This document shows, in pieces, positions 7,827 through 15,615 of a DNA stretch of 47,963 nt. This DNA comes from a candidate division WOR-3 bacterium. GTDB lineage: Bacteria > Hydrothermota > Tepidihabitantia > Tepidihabitantales > Tepidihabitantaceae. The translations under genes were made by a program, and so were the position numbers. Position 1 is the stretch's first letter; every line of letters begins with the position of its first letter. The stretch spans positions 1-47,963 of the forward strand of contig VGIR01000012.1 of the NCBI GenBank assembly GCA_016867815.1, written 5' to 3'. Under the pieces are notes generated by a model that was not told the DNA's origin, did no database searches, and saw nothing but the letters and a program-made list of their open reading frames with translations.

Positions 7827-8295
7827 GTCCCGGGCGATTGTCGGCCGCCTGAGCAGCAGCCTTGGCCAGCCTGTCGGTCTCTTTGTTCTGCTCGCGGCGA
7901 ACCAGTTGTATGCTGACGTTGGGCAGCTGCAACACGATCTCCCGTGCCCTGGAGTGCAGCTGTCTCAGTTCCGGATTCTTCACCTTGTACCTGCCGGCCA
8001 TCTGGAAGTAGACGAGTTCGGAATCGGTTCGGATTATCACCGATCCAGTGCCTAGTTCGCTGCTCTCACTGAGGGCGCAGAGCAGACCCTCGTATTCGGC
8101 CTGATTGTTGGTGCGGATACCGATGAAGCGGCTGATTTCCTTGAGCACGGTGCCGTCCGGGCGGGTGATGCGCACGCCGATTCCCGCCGGACCCGGATTG
8201 CCGAGTGATGAGCCGTCGATCTGGACCAGGAACCCGGCGAGCTTCGGGTCGACTATTCCTGGGCGACGATCAGAATCCGGCCGCAGGCTTCGCAA
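7813..8295 (-). CDS. rnhA: ribonuclease HI family protein
   Basis: Degrades RNA in RNA-DNA hybrids. The four acidic active-site positions are visible: QIDGSSLGNPG (Asp), NNQAEYEGL (Glu), IRTDSEL (Asp) and KETDRLAKAA (Asp). It resembles the short RNase HI-like group often annotated as reverse-transcriptase-like proteins. The start is uncertain: TTG 8295 is the only standard initiator before the first catalytic strand and would overlap the upstream zinc-ribbon gene by 43 nt; a start nearer the conserved domain would need a non-standard codon. Cotranscribed with its overlapping neighbours. Confidence 0.87.
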   Translation of the reverse strand: MRSLRPDSDRRPGIVDPKLAGFLVQIDGSSLGNPGPAGIGVRITRPDGTVLKEISRFIGIRTNNQAEYEGLLCALSESSELGTGSVIIRTDSELVYFQMAGRYKVKNPELRQLHSRAREIVLQLPNVSIQLVRREQNKETDRLAKAAAQAADNRPGHGRT

Positions 8296-8960
8296 AGGTA
8301 GAGATGGTCCTGGCGGTCAACTTCCAGTATGCGCTGGGCCGGAATCGGGCTCAAACAGCCGCTGCACCGTTCCTTCCGGACCGTGGCGACGGCGATTCCC
8401 CCTTTGCTGGCGCGGACCCGCTCGTAGCGTTTCAGCAGTTCGGGCGGTATCGCAGCGATGGTTGTCTCGCGCTGCTGCTTGCGCTCGGCGATGGCGGCCT
8501 CGAGTTCCTTCGTCTCGCTCTCAAGCATCTCGACCTTGCGGGTGGTCTCGACGTCGAGGTCGGCGCTCTGCTTCTCGTTCTCCTTGACCTTGCGGTCGAG
8601 TGCCTCCGTCTCCTCCATCAGCACGATCATCCGGTCCTCGATGCCGTTCTTGAGCCGCTTCTGGCCTTCGATTTCCTTCAGGAAGGCTTTGTATTGCTCG
8701 TTCGTCTTGGCCGAGTAGAGCTGTACCGAATAGCCGGCGACCTTTTCCTCCGCGCTCTTGAGCTCGACTTCGCTGAGCTTGTAATGCTTCTTGTGATCGA
8801 TGATGTCGGTCCTGGCCTGGTCCAGCTCGGCCTTGATTGCGGCGGCCGCCTTCTTCAGGTCGTTCACGCGTGCGGGAATCTGGCTAAGCTTCTCGGTCAG
8901 GGTGCGGAGTTCGGTGTCGAGTTGCTGCAGGGACCAGAGAAGCTCGAAGGACTGCTTCAC
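8253..8960 (-). CDS. coiled-coil protein with C4 zinc ribbon (DUF164/FlgZ-like family)
   Basis: A long antiparallel coiled coil (residues about 5-175, rich in Glu, Lys, Ala and Leu) is followed by a C-terminal zinc ribbon with CSGCLSP and CEACGRIL. This is the layout of the zf-RING_7/DUF164 family (for example HP0958/FlgZ of Helicobacter), whose members bind nucleic acids or protein partners; a specific role cannot be assigned here. Start GTG 8960, 235 aa. The gene lies between tRNA-Val and rnhA on the same strand, and the tRNA promoter may serve the whole run. Confidence 0.85.
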   Translation of the reverse strand: MKQSFELLWSLQQLDTELRTLTEKLSQIPARVNDLKKAAAAIKAELDQARTDIIDHKKHYKLSEVELKSAEEKVAGYSVQLYSAKTNEQYKAFLKEIEGQKRLKNGIEDRMIVLMEETEALDRKVKENEKQSADLDVETTRKVEMLESETKELEAAIAERKQQRETTIAAIPPELLKRYERVRASKGGIAVATVRKERCSGCLSPIPAQRILEVDRQDHLYLCEACGRILIVAQE

Positions 8961-9018
8961 CGCCGGCCCCTAAAAAGAGAGCGGGGCGTGAAGGCTGTTG
9001 CCGTCACACCCCGGTGGA

Positions 9019-9093
9019 TGGGCGATACCTGACTTGAACAGGTGACCTCTTGCGTGTCGAGCAAGCGCTCTAGCCAAGCTGAGCTAATCGCCC
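9019..9093 (-). tRNA. tRNA-Val (GAC), unusual C33
   Basis: The minus strand folds as a full cloverleaf: acceptor GGGCGAT/ATCGCCC, D-arm GCTC/GAGC, anticodon stem CTTGC/GCAAG with loop TCGACAC, variable region AGGTC, T-arm ACCTG/CAGGT with loop TTCAAGT, and discriminator A. The anticodon is GAC, reading GTC and GTT valine codons. CCA is not encoded. The base before the anticodon is C instead of the near-universal U33. Confidence 0.93.
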
Positions 9094-9123
9094 GGTTGCC
9101 ATGGAGCATGCTCACGTGGACTG

Positions 9124-9152
9124 ACTATATTGATACTATGTCCGTATGTCAA
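9124..9152 (-). promoter_or_regulatory. tRNA-Val promoter
   Basis: On the minus strand TTGACA (9147-9152), a 17-bp spacer, then TATAGT (9124-9129), about 30 bp before the tRNA. A perfect 10-bp palindrome GAGCATGCTC (9104-9113) lies between promoter and tRNA. It is divergent from the hbd promoter, whose -35 box starts 26 bp away. Confidence 0.75.
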
Positions 9153-9177
9153 GGTCGCGCAGGCGCAGCCGTGCGGC

Positions 9178-9205
9178 TTGACACCGGGTCGGTTTCATAT
9201 ATTTT
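9178..9205 (+). promoter_or_regulatory. hbd promoter
   Basis: TTGACA at 9178-9183; the -10 is TATTTT at 9200-9205 with a 16-bp spacer, or the overlapping TATATT at 9198-9203 with 14 bp. A Shine-Dalgarno sequence (aagga) and ATG follow. Confidence 0.7.
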
Positions 9206-9236
9206 AGCTTCGAGACCGAACCCACAAGGAGCAAGA

Positions 9237-10088
9237 ATGAACCGGAAGATCGGAGTTGTCGGTGCCGGCACGATGGGCAACGGCATCGCCCAGGTGTTCG
9301 CCACGGCCGGGTACGACGTCACCCTCAACGACATAGACCAGAAGTTTGTAGACCGCGGCATCGGTGCGGTGAAGAAGTCGCTGGCCAGGATGGTAGAGAA
9401 GGCCAAGCTGACCCAGGAGGCGGCTGACGCAGTCATGTCCCGTATCAAGCCGAGTCTGGAACTCGGTGACCTCAAGGACTGCGGGCTTGTGGTTGAGGCA
9501 GCGACCGAGAACCAGAAGCTCAAGTGCGAGCTGTTCGGCAAGCTGGACAGCCTGTGCGGGCCGGACACGGTTCTCGCGACCAATACCTCGACGATATCGG
9601 TTACGGCCATCGCCGGGGTCACGAAGCGGCCGGGCAAGGTTGTCGGGATGCACTTCATGAACCCGGTGCCGTTGATGCAGCTAGTTGAGGTCGTGCGCGG
9701 CCTCGGAACTCTGCCCGAAGTGACCGATGCTGTCGTAGCGATGTCCCGGGAACTGGGCAAGACCCCGGTCGTGGTCAACGATTCACCCGGTTTCGTGTCA
9801 AACCGCGTGCTGCTCCCGATGATAAACGAGGCGATATTCTGTCTCGAAACCGGGGTGGCCGACAAGGAGGCCGTCGACACCGTGATGAAGCTGGGCATGA
9901 ACCACCCGATTGGCCCACTGGCACTGGCCGACCTCATCGGTTTGGACGTGTGCCTTGCCATCATGAACGTTCTGCACAACGACCTCGGCGACTCCAAGTA
10001 CCGTCCCTGCCCGCTCCTGAAGCGGATGGTCGCGGCCGGCCATCTCGGGCGCAAGACGGGCAGAGGGTTCTACGAGTATCAGAAGTAG
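9237..10088 (+). CDS. hbd: 3-hydroxybutyryl-CoA dehydrogenase
   Basis: Oxidises or reduces the 3-hydroxyacyl-CoA/3-oxoacyl-CoA pair with NAD(P), as in fatty-acid beta-oxidation or butyrate-type fermentation. The Rossmann motif [14 protein letters not shown] starts at residue 6. The catalytic region [16 protein letters not shown] carries the His-Glu pair, and the C-terminal dimerisation domain ends in [11 protein letters not shown]. At 283 aa it is the usual length of the single-domain enzyme. ATG 9237 is preceded by caaggagcaag and a clear promoter. No thiolase, crotonase or acyl-CoA dehydrogenase is nearby, so pathway direction is open. Confidence 0.93.
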   Translation: MNRKIGVVGAGTMGNGIAQVFATAGYDVTLNDIDQKFVDRGIGAVKKSLARMVEKAKLTQEAADAVMSRIKPSLELGDLKDCGLVVEAATENQKLKCELFGKLDSLCGPDTVLATNTSTISVTAIAGVTKRPGKVVGMHFMNPVPLMQLVEVVRGLGTLPEVTDAVVAMSRELGKTPVVVNDSPGFVSNRVLLPMINEAIFCLETGVADKEAVDTVMKLGMNHPIGPLALADLIGLDVCLAIMNVLHNDLGDSKYRPCPLLKRMVAAGHLGRKTGRGFYEYQK

Positions 10089-10116
10089 GTCAGGGGTCTA
10101 GGAGTCGAGGATTCCA

Positions 10117-11499
10117 GTGGCCGGAGCACTCGACCCCTTGAATCCCGGACCCCTTGAATCCACGCCGGGCCGTCGCGTCCTGTCCGTATCCCAGGTCAAC
10201 AAGCTGGTTGCCGGGATGCTGGGGGAGCACTTCTCCGATGTCTGGATTGAGGGAGAGATCTCCAACTTCCGGGCCTATGCATCCGGGCATCGCTACTTCG
10301 CTCTGAAGGACGAAGGTTCGCAGCTGCAAGCAGTCTGCTTCCGCCACTCGGCCCAGCGGCTGAAGTTCGAGCTCGAGGACGGCCTGCAGGTGGTCGCTCA
10401 CGGCCGACTTGAAGTCTACCAGCCGACCGGCAAGTACCAGGTCATTCTGGACGTGATCGAACCCAAAGGCCTCGGCGCTCTGCAGAAGGCGTTCGAGCAG
10501 CTCAAGCGGAAGTTGGAGAAGGAAGGGCTGTTCGCTGCCGAGCGGAAGCGGCCGCTCCCCTCGCTTCCGCGTACGGTCGGCATAGTCACCTCGCCGTCCG
10601 GCGCGGCAATACACGACATGCTGAAGACGTTGCGGCTGCACAAGGCGCAGGTGAAGGTCGTGCTGTTTCCGGCACAGGTGCAGGGCGAAGGGGCGGCCGA
10701 GCAGATCGCCGAGGGCGTGGCAACCTTGTGCGCCCGACCCGACGTCGACGTCATCATCGTCGGCCGGGGCGGAGGATCGATCGAGGACCTCTGGTCGTTC
10801 AACGAGGAGGCAGTGGCGCGGGCAATCGCCGCCTCACGCGTGCCCGTGATTTCGGGGGTCGGACACGAAACCGATTTCACTATTGCCGATTTTGTGGCAG
10901 ATGTCCGGGCGGCAACTCCGACCGCGGCTGCGCAGCTCGTGGCCAGGCCCTGGGAGGAGCTAGAGACCCGGCTGAGTGATACTGCGGGGAAGCTGCTTGA
11001 AGCGGTCGAGCAGCTCCTGTTCGAGAAGCAGCAGGCGGTCGATGAGTTGACCCGTCACCGGGCATTCGAACTCGTGGCCGCGGATCTTGCCAACCTCGGA
11101 CACAGGGTCGAAAGGATGGCAAGCGCTGCTGAAGGAGCCGCACGCGCGAGCCTGAGAGACGCGGTAACTGTCCTGACCGTGCTGGATCGGAGTCTGAACA
11201 GCCTGAATCCAGTAGCGCGGATTCTGCGCCAGAAGGTTGCGCTGCAGGCCCTGGTCGCACGACTGGAGAAGCCGACGCTGGCGTTCCTGTTCCGGCAGAA
11301 CGTCCGGCTCGGTCAGGCCGGCGCCAGGCTGGATGCGCTTAGTCCGCTGGCGAGCCTCGGGCGGGGCTACTCGATCTGCCTCAAGCCCGACGGCTCGATT
11401 GTCAGCCGCATCGGTGAGGTTGAGGTCGGTGAAGGCGTTCATTTGAGAGTGTCCGATGGCGCAATTGACTGCCGGGTGGAACGAACAGGAGAGAACTAG
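10117..11499 (+). CDS. xseA: exodeoxyribonuclease VII large subunit
   Basis: Catalytic subunit of ExoVII, which degrades single-stranded DNA from both ends. An N-terminal OB fold (VSQVNKLVAGML to VIEPKGLGALQKAFEQLKRKL) is followed by the catalytic core with GIVTSPSGAAIHDML, IIVGRGGGSIEDLWSFN and PVISGVGHETDFTIADFVAD, then a long coiled coil and a C-terminal tail with LGRGYSI. The first about 15 residues (LDPLNPGPLESTPG) come from a word repeat, so GTG 10117 is tentative; TTG 10138 is an alternative. xseB follows immediately, as in many genomes. Confidence 0.94.
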   Translation: MAGALDPLNPGPLESTPGRRVLSVSQVNKLVAGMLGEHFSDVWIEGEISNFRAYASGHRYFALKDEGSQLQAVCFRHSAQRLKFELEDGLQVVAHGRLEVYQPTGKYQVILDVIEPKGLGALQKAFEQLKRKLEKEGLFAAERKRPLPSLPRTVGIVTSPSGAAIHDMLKTLRLHKAQVKVVLFPAQVQGEGAAEQIAEGVATLCARPDVDVIIVGRGGGSIEDLWSFNEEAVARAIAASRVPVISGVGHETDFTIADFVADVRAATPTAAAQLVARPWEELETRLSDTAGKLLEAVEQLLFEKQQAVDELTRHRAFELVAADLANLGHRVERMASAAEGAARASLRDAVTVLTVLDRSLNSLNPVARILRQKVALQALVARLEKPTLAFLFRQNVRLGQAGARLDALSPLASLGRGYSICLKPDGSIVSRIGEVEVGEGVHLRVSDGAIDCRVERTGEN

Positions 11500-11751
11500 A
11501 TGGCGAAGAATGAGAAGCCGACCGAGGGGATTGACTTCGAGAAGTCGCTGGCCGAGCTTGAGGGTATCGTGAAGCAACTCGAGGCCGGCAACCTGGCGCT
11601 GGACAAGTCGCTCGCGCTGTTCGAGCGCGGGGTGCAGCTGGCCAGGGCCTGCAAGGAGAAGCTGGCCGAGGCCGAGCTCAAAGTCAGCCAGTTGGTCAAG
11701 GACAAGCAGGGCATCTTCTCGGAGGAGACGTTCAAGGAAGAGCGAGATTGA
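11500..11751 (+). CDS. xseB: exodeoxyribonuclease VII small subunit
   Basis: Small helical subunit that binds the XseA coiled coil. The conserved core DFEKSLAELEGIVKQLEAGN and LDKSLALFERGVQLARAC is intact; length is 83 aa. The start codon directly abuts the xseA stop (TAGATG) with aggaga in front, so the subunits are cotranslated. Confidence 0.95.
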   Translation: MAKNEKPTEGIDFEKSLAELEGIVKQLEAGNLALDKSLALFERGVQLARACKEKLAEAELKVSQLVKDKQGIFSEETFKEERD

Positions 11752-11782
11752 GGCTCGTCCCTGGGTCCGACCCAGGACACTG

Positions 11783-11856
11783 CCACCAAGACACAAAGAG
11801 GGTGGAGAAGGAAACCGGCTCTGCCTGCCTGGTGTTCTTGGTGTCTTTGTGGTTCA
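11783..11856. repeat. inverted CACCAAGACACAAAG element
   Basis: The arms gccaccaagacacaaagag and ttcttggtgtctttgtgg are near-perfect reverse complements separated by about 35 bp. The position after xseB and before the dnaN promoter suggests a transcript-end hairpin. The same family recurs at 14981-15083, 21021-21146, 22498-22585 and 45800-45992. Confidence 0.8.
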
Positions 11857-11884
11857 ATATCGGGTTTCGGGCTCTGGACTGAGC

Positions 11885-11912
11885 TTGACTCCGGGTTGGA
11901 ATCGGGTAGAAG
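11885..11912 (+). promoter_or_regulatory. possible dnaN promoter
   Basis: TTGACT at 11885-11890, 16-bp spacer, TAGAAG at 11907-11912. The -10 box is weak; TATAGC further on would need a 22-bp spacer. ATG 11951 follows with aaaggaga in front. Confidence 0.4.
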
Positions 11913-11950
11913 TATAGCCAGTAACACGCCTTGCTGGCAAAGGAGACACG

Positions 11951-13045
11951 ATGCGCTGTGAGATTGACCGCGGCATTTTTGCAGAATTGCTCGCAGGCGT
12001 AACCAACGCGCTGCCGAGCAAGTCTGCCTATCCGGTTCTTAGCAACATCACGCTTGATGTGAACAACGGCAAGCTGGCGCTCGCCGGGACGGACCTCGAC
12101 ACCTACGTGCGCCGTACGTTCACGCTCGATGGTCAGTCGGAAAATGGCACGGTCGTCGTGTTGGGCCGTAAGCTGGCCGAAATCGTCCGCGAAATCAGCG
12201 CACCAACCATCAAGCTGTTCAGCAAGGAACGTAGCCTCAGTCTTGAGGCCGGGCGCGTGAGAGCTTCGCTCGTCAGTCTCGAACCGTCTGAGTTTCCGGA
12301 AGTCCCGAAGCTGCCGGAGGGCGTGACCATGGAGTTTCCACTCTCGACCTGGTTCGAGATGTTCGAAACGGTCTCGTTCGCGGCTTCCAAGGATGAGTCC
12401 CGGCCGGCCATGACCGGCGTCAATTGGGAGGTGTCCAAAACCGAGACCCGCATGGTCGGCACCGACGGTCACCGTCTGGCCTACGTTTGCCGCAAGGGCA
12501 AGTTCGCCGGCAAGCTTAAGGTGGTCGTATCGCCCAAAGTGTTTCCCCTGTTCCCTCGCGGAGAGGAGACGCTCACCGTGCATATGGACCCGGCGAAGGT
12601 CGGGTTTGTCTTCCAGAACGCCACCGTCATAACCCGGCAGATCGAGGGGCCGTATCCCGACTACGAACGCGTCATACCCAAGGGATATCCGGCCCGGGCC
12701 GTCATCGAACACGAGGTGTTCTCGGCTTCCTTGCGTCGCGCTGCCGTGTTCGCGCACCCGGTCGGCCGGCTGGTCGCTCTCGATTTCTCCAAGAACAAGC
12801 TCGGGCTCAAGGCTGAGACTCCGGACGTGGGGCGCAGCGAGGAAGAAGCCGAATGCAGCTATACGGGTGAGCCGGTGCGCATCGGGTTCAACGCCAGCTA
12901 CATGTTGGAGATACTTCGCCGACTTCAGTCGGAGAAGGTGGCCATTGAGCTCTCGAATCCACTTTCCGCGGGGCTGTTCAAACCCGTCGACGAGAAGCCG
13001 GATACCGAGCAGACGTTCCTGTTGATGCCGATTCGGCTCGACTAG
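11951..13045 (+). CDS. dnaN: DNA polymerase III beta subunit (sliding clamp)
   Basis: Forms the ring-shaped dimer that holds DNA polymerase III on DNA. The three-domain clamp is complete at 364 aa; recognisable parts are LPSKSAYPVLSNITLDV, GTDGHRLAYV, RQIEGPYPDYERVIPK and the C-terminal LLMPIRL. An aaaggaga Shine-Dalgarno precedes ATG. dnaN usually sits by dnaA/recF near the origin; neither is seen here, so the window gives no evidence for oriC. Confidence 0.95.
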   Translation: MRCEIDRGIFAELLAGVTNALPSKSAYPVLSNITLDVNNGKLALAGTDLDTYVRRTFTLDGQSENGTVVVLGRKLAEIVREISAPTIKLFSKERSLSLEAGRVRASLVSLEPSEFPEVPKLPEGVTMEFPLSTWFEMFETVSFAASKDESRPAMTGVNWEVSKTETRMVGTDGHRLAYVCRKGKFAGKLKVVVSPKVFPLFPRGEETLTVHMDPAKVGFVFQNATVITRQIEGPYPDYERVIPKGYPARAVIEHEVFSASLRRAAVFAHPVGRLVALDFSKNKLGLKAETPDVGRSEEEAECSYTGEPVRIGFNASYMLEILRRLQSEKVAIELSNPLSAGLFKPVDEKPDTEQTFLLMPIRLD

Positions 13046-13135
13046 TCGGTGGAGGCGCCCGTCCGAGGTGAGCGCCTCGAGGTCCGGCTGCGCGACCGGA
13101 TGCTACGAGCCTGGCCGTCATCTGACCAGAGAACC

Positions 13136-14965
13136 ATGGCGGTGAAGCGCAAGGTGCGTTTTGTTCTTGGCGGCATCTTGGCCATTCTGCCGCTGCTGGC
13201 CGCGGCGAAGTCCTACTACTACCCTGAGATATCAACCGATGTGATGCTGCAGGCCGACGGCAGCGCGCGAATCGTCCAGGAGCGGACCTACGAGTTCGAC
13301 GGCCGCTTCTCCTGGGCGGACCTCGATCTCAGAAAGCAGGGAGCTGCCGACATCCGCCTCAACCGACTGGCGCTTAAGACCAGCGCCGGCTGGCAGGACC
13401 TGACGCCGGAGCAGGGCAACAGCGACCGGTCGCTCTACCTGCGCTGGGGGTACTCGGCCGAGGACGAGCAGCGGACGTTCCTGATCGACTACACGATCCT
13501 GGGTGCGGTCAAGCGCTACGAGGACGTGGCCGAATTCTACTGGAAGGTGATCGAAGACGAGCACCAGCCCGTAAGCCGGATCTCGGTCAGGATCATCCTG
13601 CCTGGTCAATCACCTGACCTGTTCAAGATTTACGTCCATGCCGTTGCACGACCGGGAACCCTTCACTTCGCGGGCACGTTCGACACCGCGTACATCAATC
13701 AGACCGGAATCCCGCGGAACGCGTTCGTCGAGGTGCGGGCGCTAGCCAGCCCGGGCCTGTACCCTCAGGCTGCGCAAATCCCGCAGAGGAGATATGAGCA
13801 GATACTGGCGGAGGAGAAGCAGAACTTCCTGACAGCCACTTTCCGTAGCCACTTCTTCATTCCGCTGGGGCTGTTCCTCATCCTGGTGCCAGCGGTTCTG
13901 CTCATCATCTTCTACCGGAAGTTCGGACGAGAGCCGAAGCTCGACTACGAGGCCATGTACGAGCACGAACCGCCGCGCAAGGCGCCGCCCTTCGTCGTAC
14001 CCCTCATACTGCACCAGAGACCGGACAAGTCCGGGATGACCCAGGAGTTGTTCCGCGGCCTCATGGCTGCCCTGCTCGGCCTGGCCAGGCAGGGCGTAGT
14101 CTCCGTGCACGAGGTCAAAGAGGGACGCAAGATCAAGTATGAGTTCAGGCTGGACAAACCCGACAAGTTGGCGGCGTCGGGTGAGTTCGACCGGATGGCG
14201 GTCGAATACCTGTTCGGCAAGTTCGGAGGTGGCGGCAACGTCCTGACCGAGGAGATGATCAAGAGCTACGGCAGGACGCATCCCAGCAGCGTCCGGGAGA
14301 TGGTGTCCAGCCTCTATTCGGCCGGCATTGGATGGTGGCCCGCACAGCTCGGGGTCGAGTTCACCGAGGCTGCCAGCCGCCGGGCCTACTCAACATACTG
14401 CGGGCTCGCCGCGCTCTGCTTCATCCCCGGTGCGTGGCTGCTGCTCGGCGGACTTGCGGCAATCGCTCCTGAGTCGGCGGCCGCGAGGATCCCGCTCACC
14501 GTCGTCGCGGCTGTCCTCTGCGGGGCGGTCTACTTTCTGACCGGTCGCGTCATCACTCGCTGGGATCCGATTGCCTACCTTGAGCACAAGCGCTGGCGGA
14601 GCTTCCGCAAGTTCCTCAAGGACTTTTCGGCGATCGAGCAGGCGCCGGTCAATCTGCTCGCCATCTGGGAGGAGTACTACGTCTACGCGGTTGCGCTGGG
14701 TGTGGCCGCCGAGTTCCTCAAGCATGTCACCAGACTGGCCGAGCAACGCGGAACCGGCCTTGCCCTGCCGGTATGGTACATCGGCGCAAGCGGCATGCCG
14801 GGCGGCTCGCTTGCCTCGCTGAGCGATGGTCTGGGCGGGTTCGGCGCCTTTGCCTCCAACATGAGCAGCATGATGTCGTCCTTCTCTACCGCCTCGTCCT
14901 CCGGCGGCGGTTTCTCCGGTGGCGGTGGTGGTGGCGGCGGCGGCGGCAGTTCCGGCGCGGGCTAG
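13136..14965 (+). CDS. DUF2207 family membrane protein with Gly-rich tail
   Basis: An envelope protein of unknown function. From ATG 13136 it has a signal/anchor segment (VRFVLGGILAILPLLAAA), a large exported DUF2207-type region (STDVMLQADGSARIVQERTYEF onward), a membrane segment FIPLGLFLILVPAVLLIIFY, a cytoplasmic region, two more hydrophobic segments (LAALCFIPGAWLLLGGLAAI, IPLTVVAAVLCGAVYFLTG), and a C-terminal run of about ten Gly flanked by Ser. This order matches DUF2207 proteins. The frame is also open from GTG 13049, but the signal sequence favours 13136. 609 aa. Confidence 0.85.
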   Translation: MAVKRKVRFVLGGILAILPLLAAAKSYYYPEISTDVMLQADGSARIVQERTYEFDGRFSWADLDLRKQGAADIRLNRLALKTSAGWQDLTPEQGNSDRSLYLRWGYSAEDEQRTFLIDYTILGAVKRYEDVAEFYWKVIEDEHQPVSRISVRIILPGQSPDLFKIYVHAVARPGTLHFAGTFDTAYINQTGIPRNAFVEVRALASPGLYPQAAQIPQRRYEQILAEEKQNFLTATFRSHFFIPLGLFLILVPAVLLIIFYRKFGREPKLDYEAMYEHEPPRKAPPFVVPLILHQRPDKSGMTQELFRGLMAALLGLARQGVVSVHEVKEGRKIKYEFRLDKPDKLAASGEFDRMAVEYLFGKFGGGGNVLTEEMIKSYGRTHPSSVREMVSSLYSAGIGWWPAQLGVEFTEAASRRAYSTYCGLAALCFIPGAWLLLGGLAAIAPESAAARIPLTVVAAVLCGAVYFLTGRVITRWDPIAYLEHKRWRSFRKFLKDFSAIEQAPVNLLAIWEEYYVYAVALGVAAEFLKHVTRLAEQRGTGLALPVWYIGASGMPGGSLASLSDGLGGFGAFASNMSSMMSSFSTASSSGGGFSGGGGGGGGGGSSGAG

Positions 14966-14980
14966 CACGGCTCGGGCACC

Positions 14981-15083
14981 CACCACAAAGACACAAAGGC
15001 ACAAAGCCGGTTTCCGGTCCTTTCCTGATCCGGTCTCTCCGGGTTCATCCTTTCCTCTTCGTGTCTTGGTGCCTTGGTGGTTG
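14981..15083. repeat. inverted CACAAAGACACAAAGGC element
   Basis: The left arm ccaccacaaagacacaaagg and right arm tcgtgtcttggtgccttggt are imperfect reverse complements around a roughly 60-bp centre. It separates the DUF2207 gene from ssrA and its right edge overlaps the ssrA -35 box. Confidence 0.75.
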
Positions 15084-15109
15084 ACTCCTATTCGATTCCG
15101 GTATACAAT
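15081..15109 (+). promoter_or_regulatory. ssrA promoter
   Basis: TTGACT at 15081-15086, 17-bp spacer, TACAAT at 15104-15109, about 43 bp before the mature tmRNA 5' end. The -35 box is made by the last bases of the inverted repeat upstream. Confidence 0.7.
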
Positions 15110-15152
15110 TGTCCGACAATCTGGAGTCCGCACGGTCTTTCAGACTCAGGTC

Positions 15153-15501
15153 GGGGGCGATTGGCTTCGACGGAGTGCCTGAGGGGCCAGAGTGCATGGC
15201 GAGGTTCCTCGGTTACCTCGTAAATCCCGACCGGGGAAACACAGCTGCCAATAACAGCTACGCACTGGCTGCCTAACTAAGGGAGCCCCTTGACCCGCGA
15301 CCTCACCCGGCGCGAAGTCAGGGTATAAAAGGGTGATCTGGGTTCCGGTTGTGTCTCAGGGCCGGAACCCGAGAATCTCTGGGGCTGGGTTCACCGCGCC
15401 TGTCGGTCGGCTAACGGTGAACCGAGACACATCGACTGACTAACCATGTAGGTCGCTGGCGCCGAACTCTTCGGACGCGGGTTCAATTCCCGCCGCCTCC
15501 A
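15153..15501 (+). ncRNA. ssrA: transfer-messenger RNA (tmRNA)
   Basis: One-piece tmRNA that frees stalled ribosomes by acting first as tRNA-Ala and then as message. The 5' GGGGGCG pairs with 3' CGCCTCC plus discriminator A, giving the acceptor stem; the 5' region GGCTTCGACGG and the T-arm GCGGGTTCAATTCCCGC are diagnostic. CCA is not encoded. The tag frame begins at GGA 15235 and encodes GNTAANNSYALAA then TAA. The length of 349 nt is normal. Confidence 0.96.
15235..15276 (+). CDS. tmRNA proteolysis-tag reading frame
   Basis: Thirteen codons from GGA to TAA encode GNTAANNSYALAA, ending in the YALAA degron recognised by ClpXP-type proteases. It is read only after the ribosome switches onto tmRNA, so it has no start codon or ribosome-binding site. 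Confidence 0.9.
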   Translation, partial: GNTAANNSYALAA

Positions 15502-15507
15502 TATCGG

Positions 15508-15542
15508 TAATGGGCGGCTGCCGCTGAGGCGCCGCCCGTTAA
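15508..15542 (+). terminator. hairpin after tmRNA
   Basis: GGGCGGC and GCCGCCC pair around a ten-base loop, extended by taa/tta at the base. There is no T-tract, so this may be a processing or weak terminator structure. Beyond it, to 15615, lie word repeats (ggggctagggactaggga). Confidence 0.45.
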
Positions 15543-15615
15543 GTTGGTAGGTTGGGCGTCAGGGGCTGGGGGCTAGGGACTAGGGACCGTGGCCCGGGGA
15601 CGATTCGGGACGGGG

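Noticed and set aside
11732-12757. Minus-strand frame of about 340 codons over the xseB-dnaN spacer and dnaN
   Set aside because: Antisense shadow of dnaN, with repeat-derived C-terminus and no ribosome-binding site.
11951-13136. Replication origin next to dnaN
   Set aside because: No dnaA, recF or gyrB neighbour and no cluster of DnaA boxes is seen by eye; dnaN alone is not enough.
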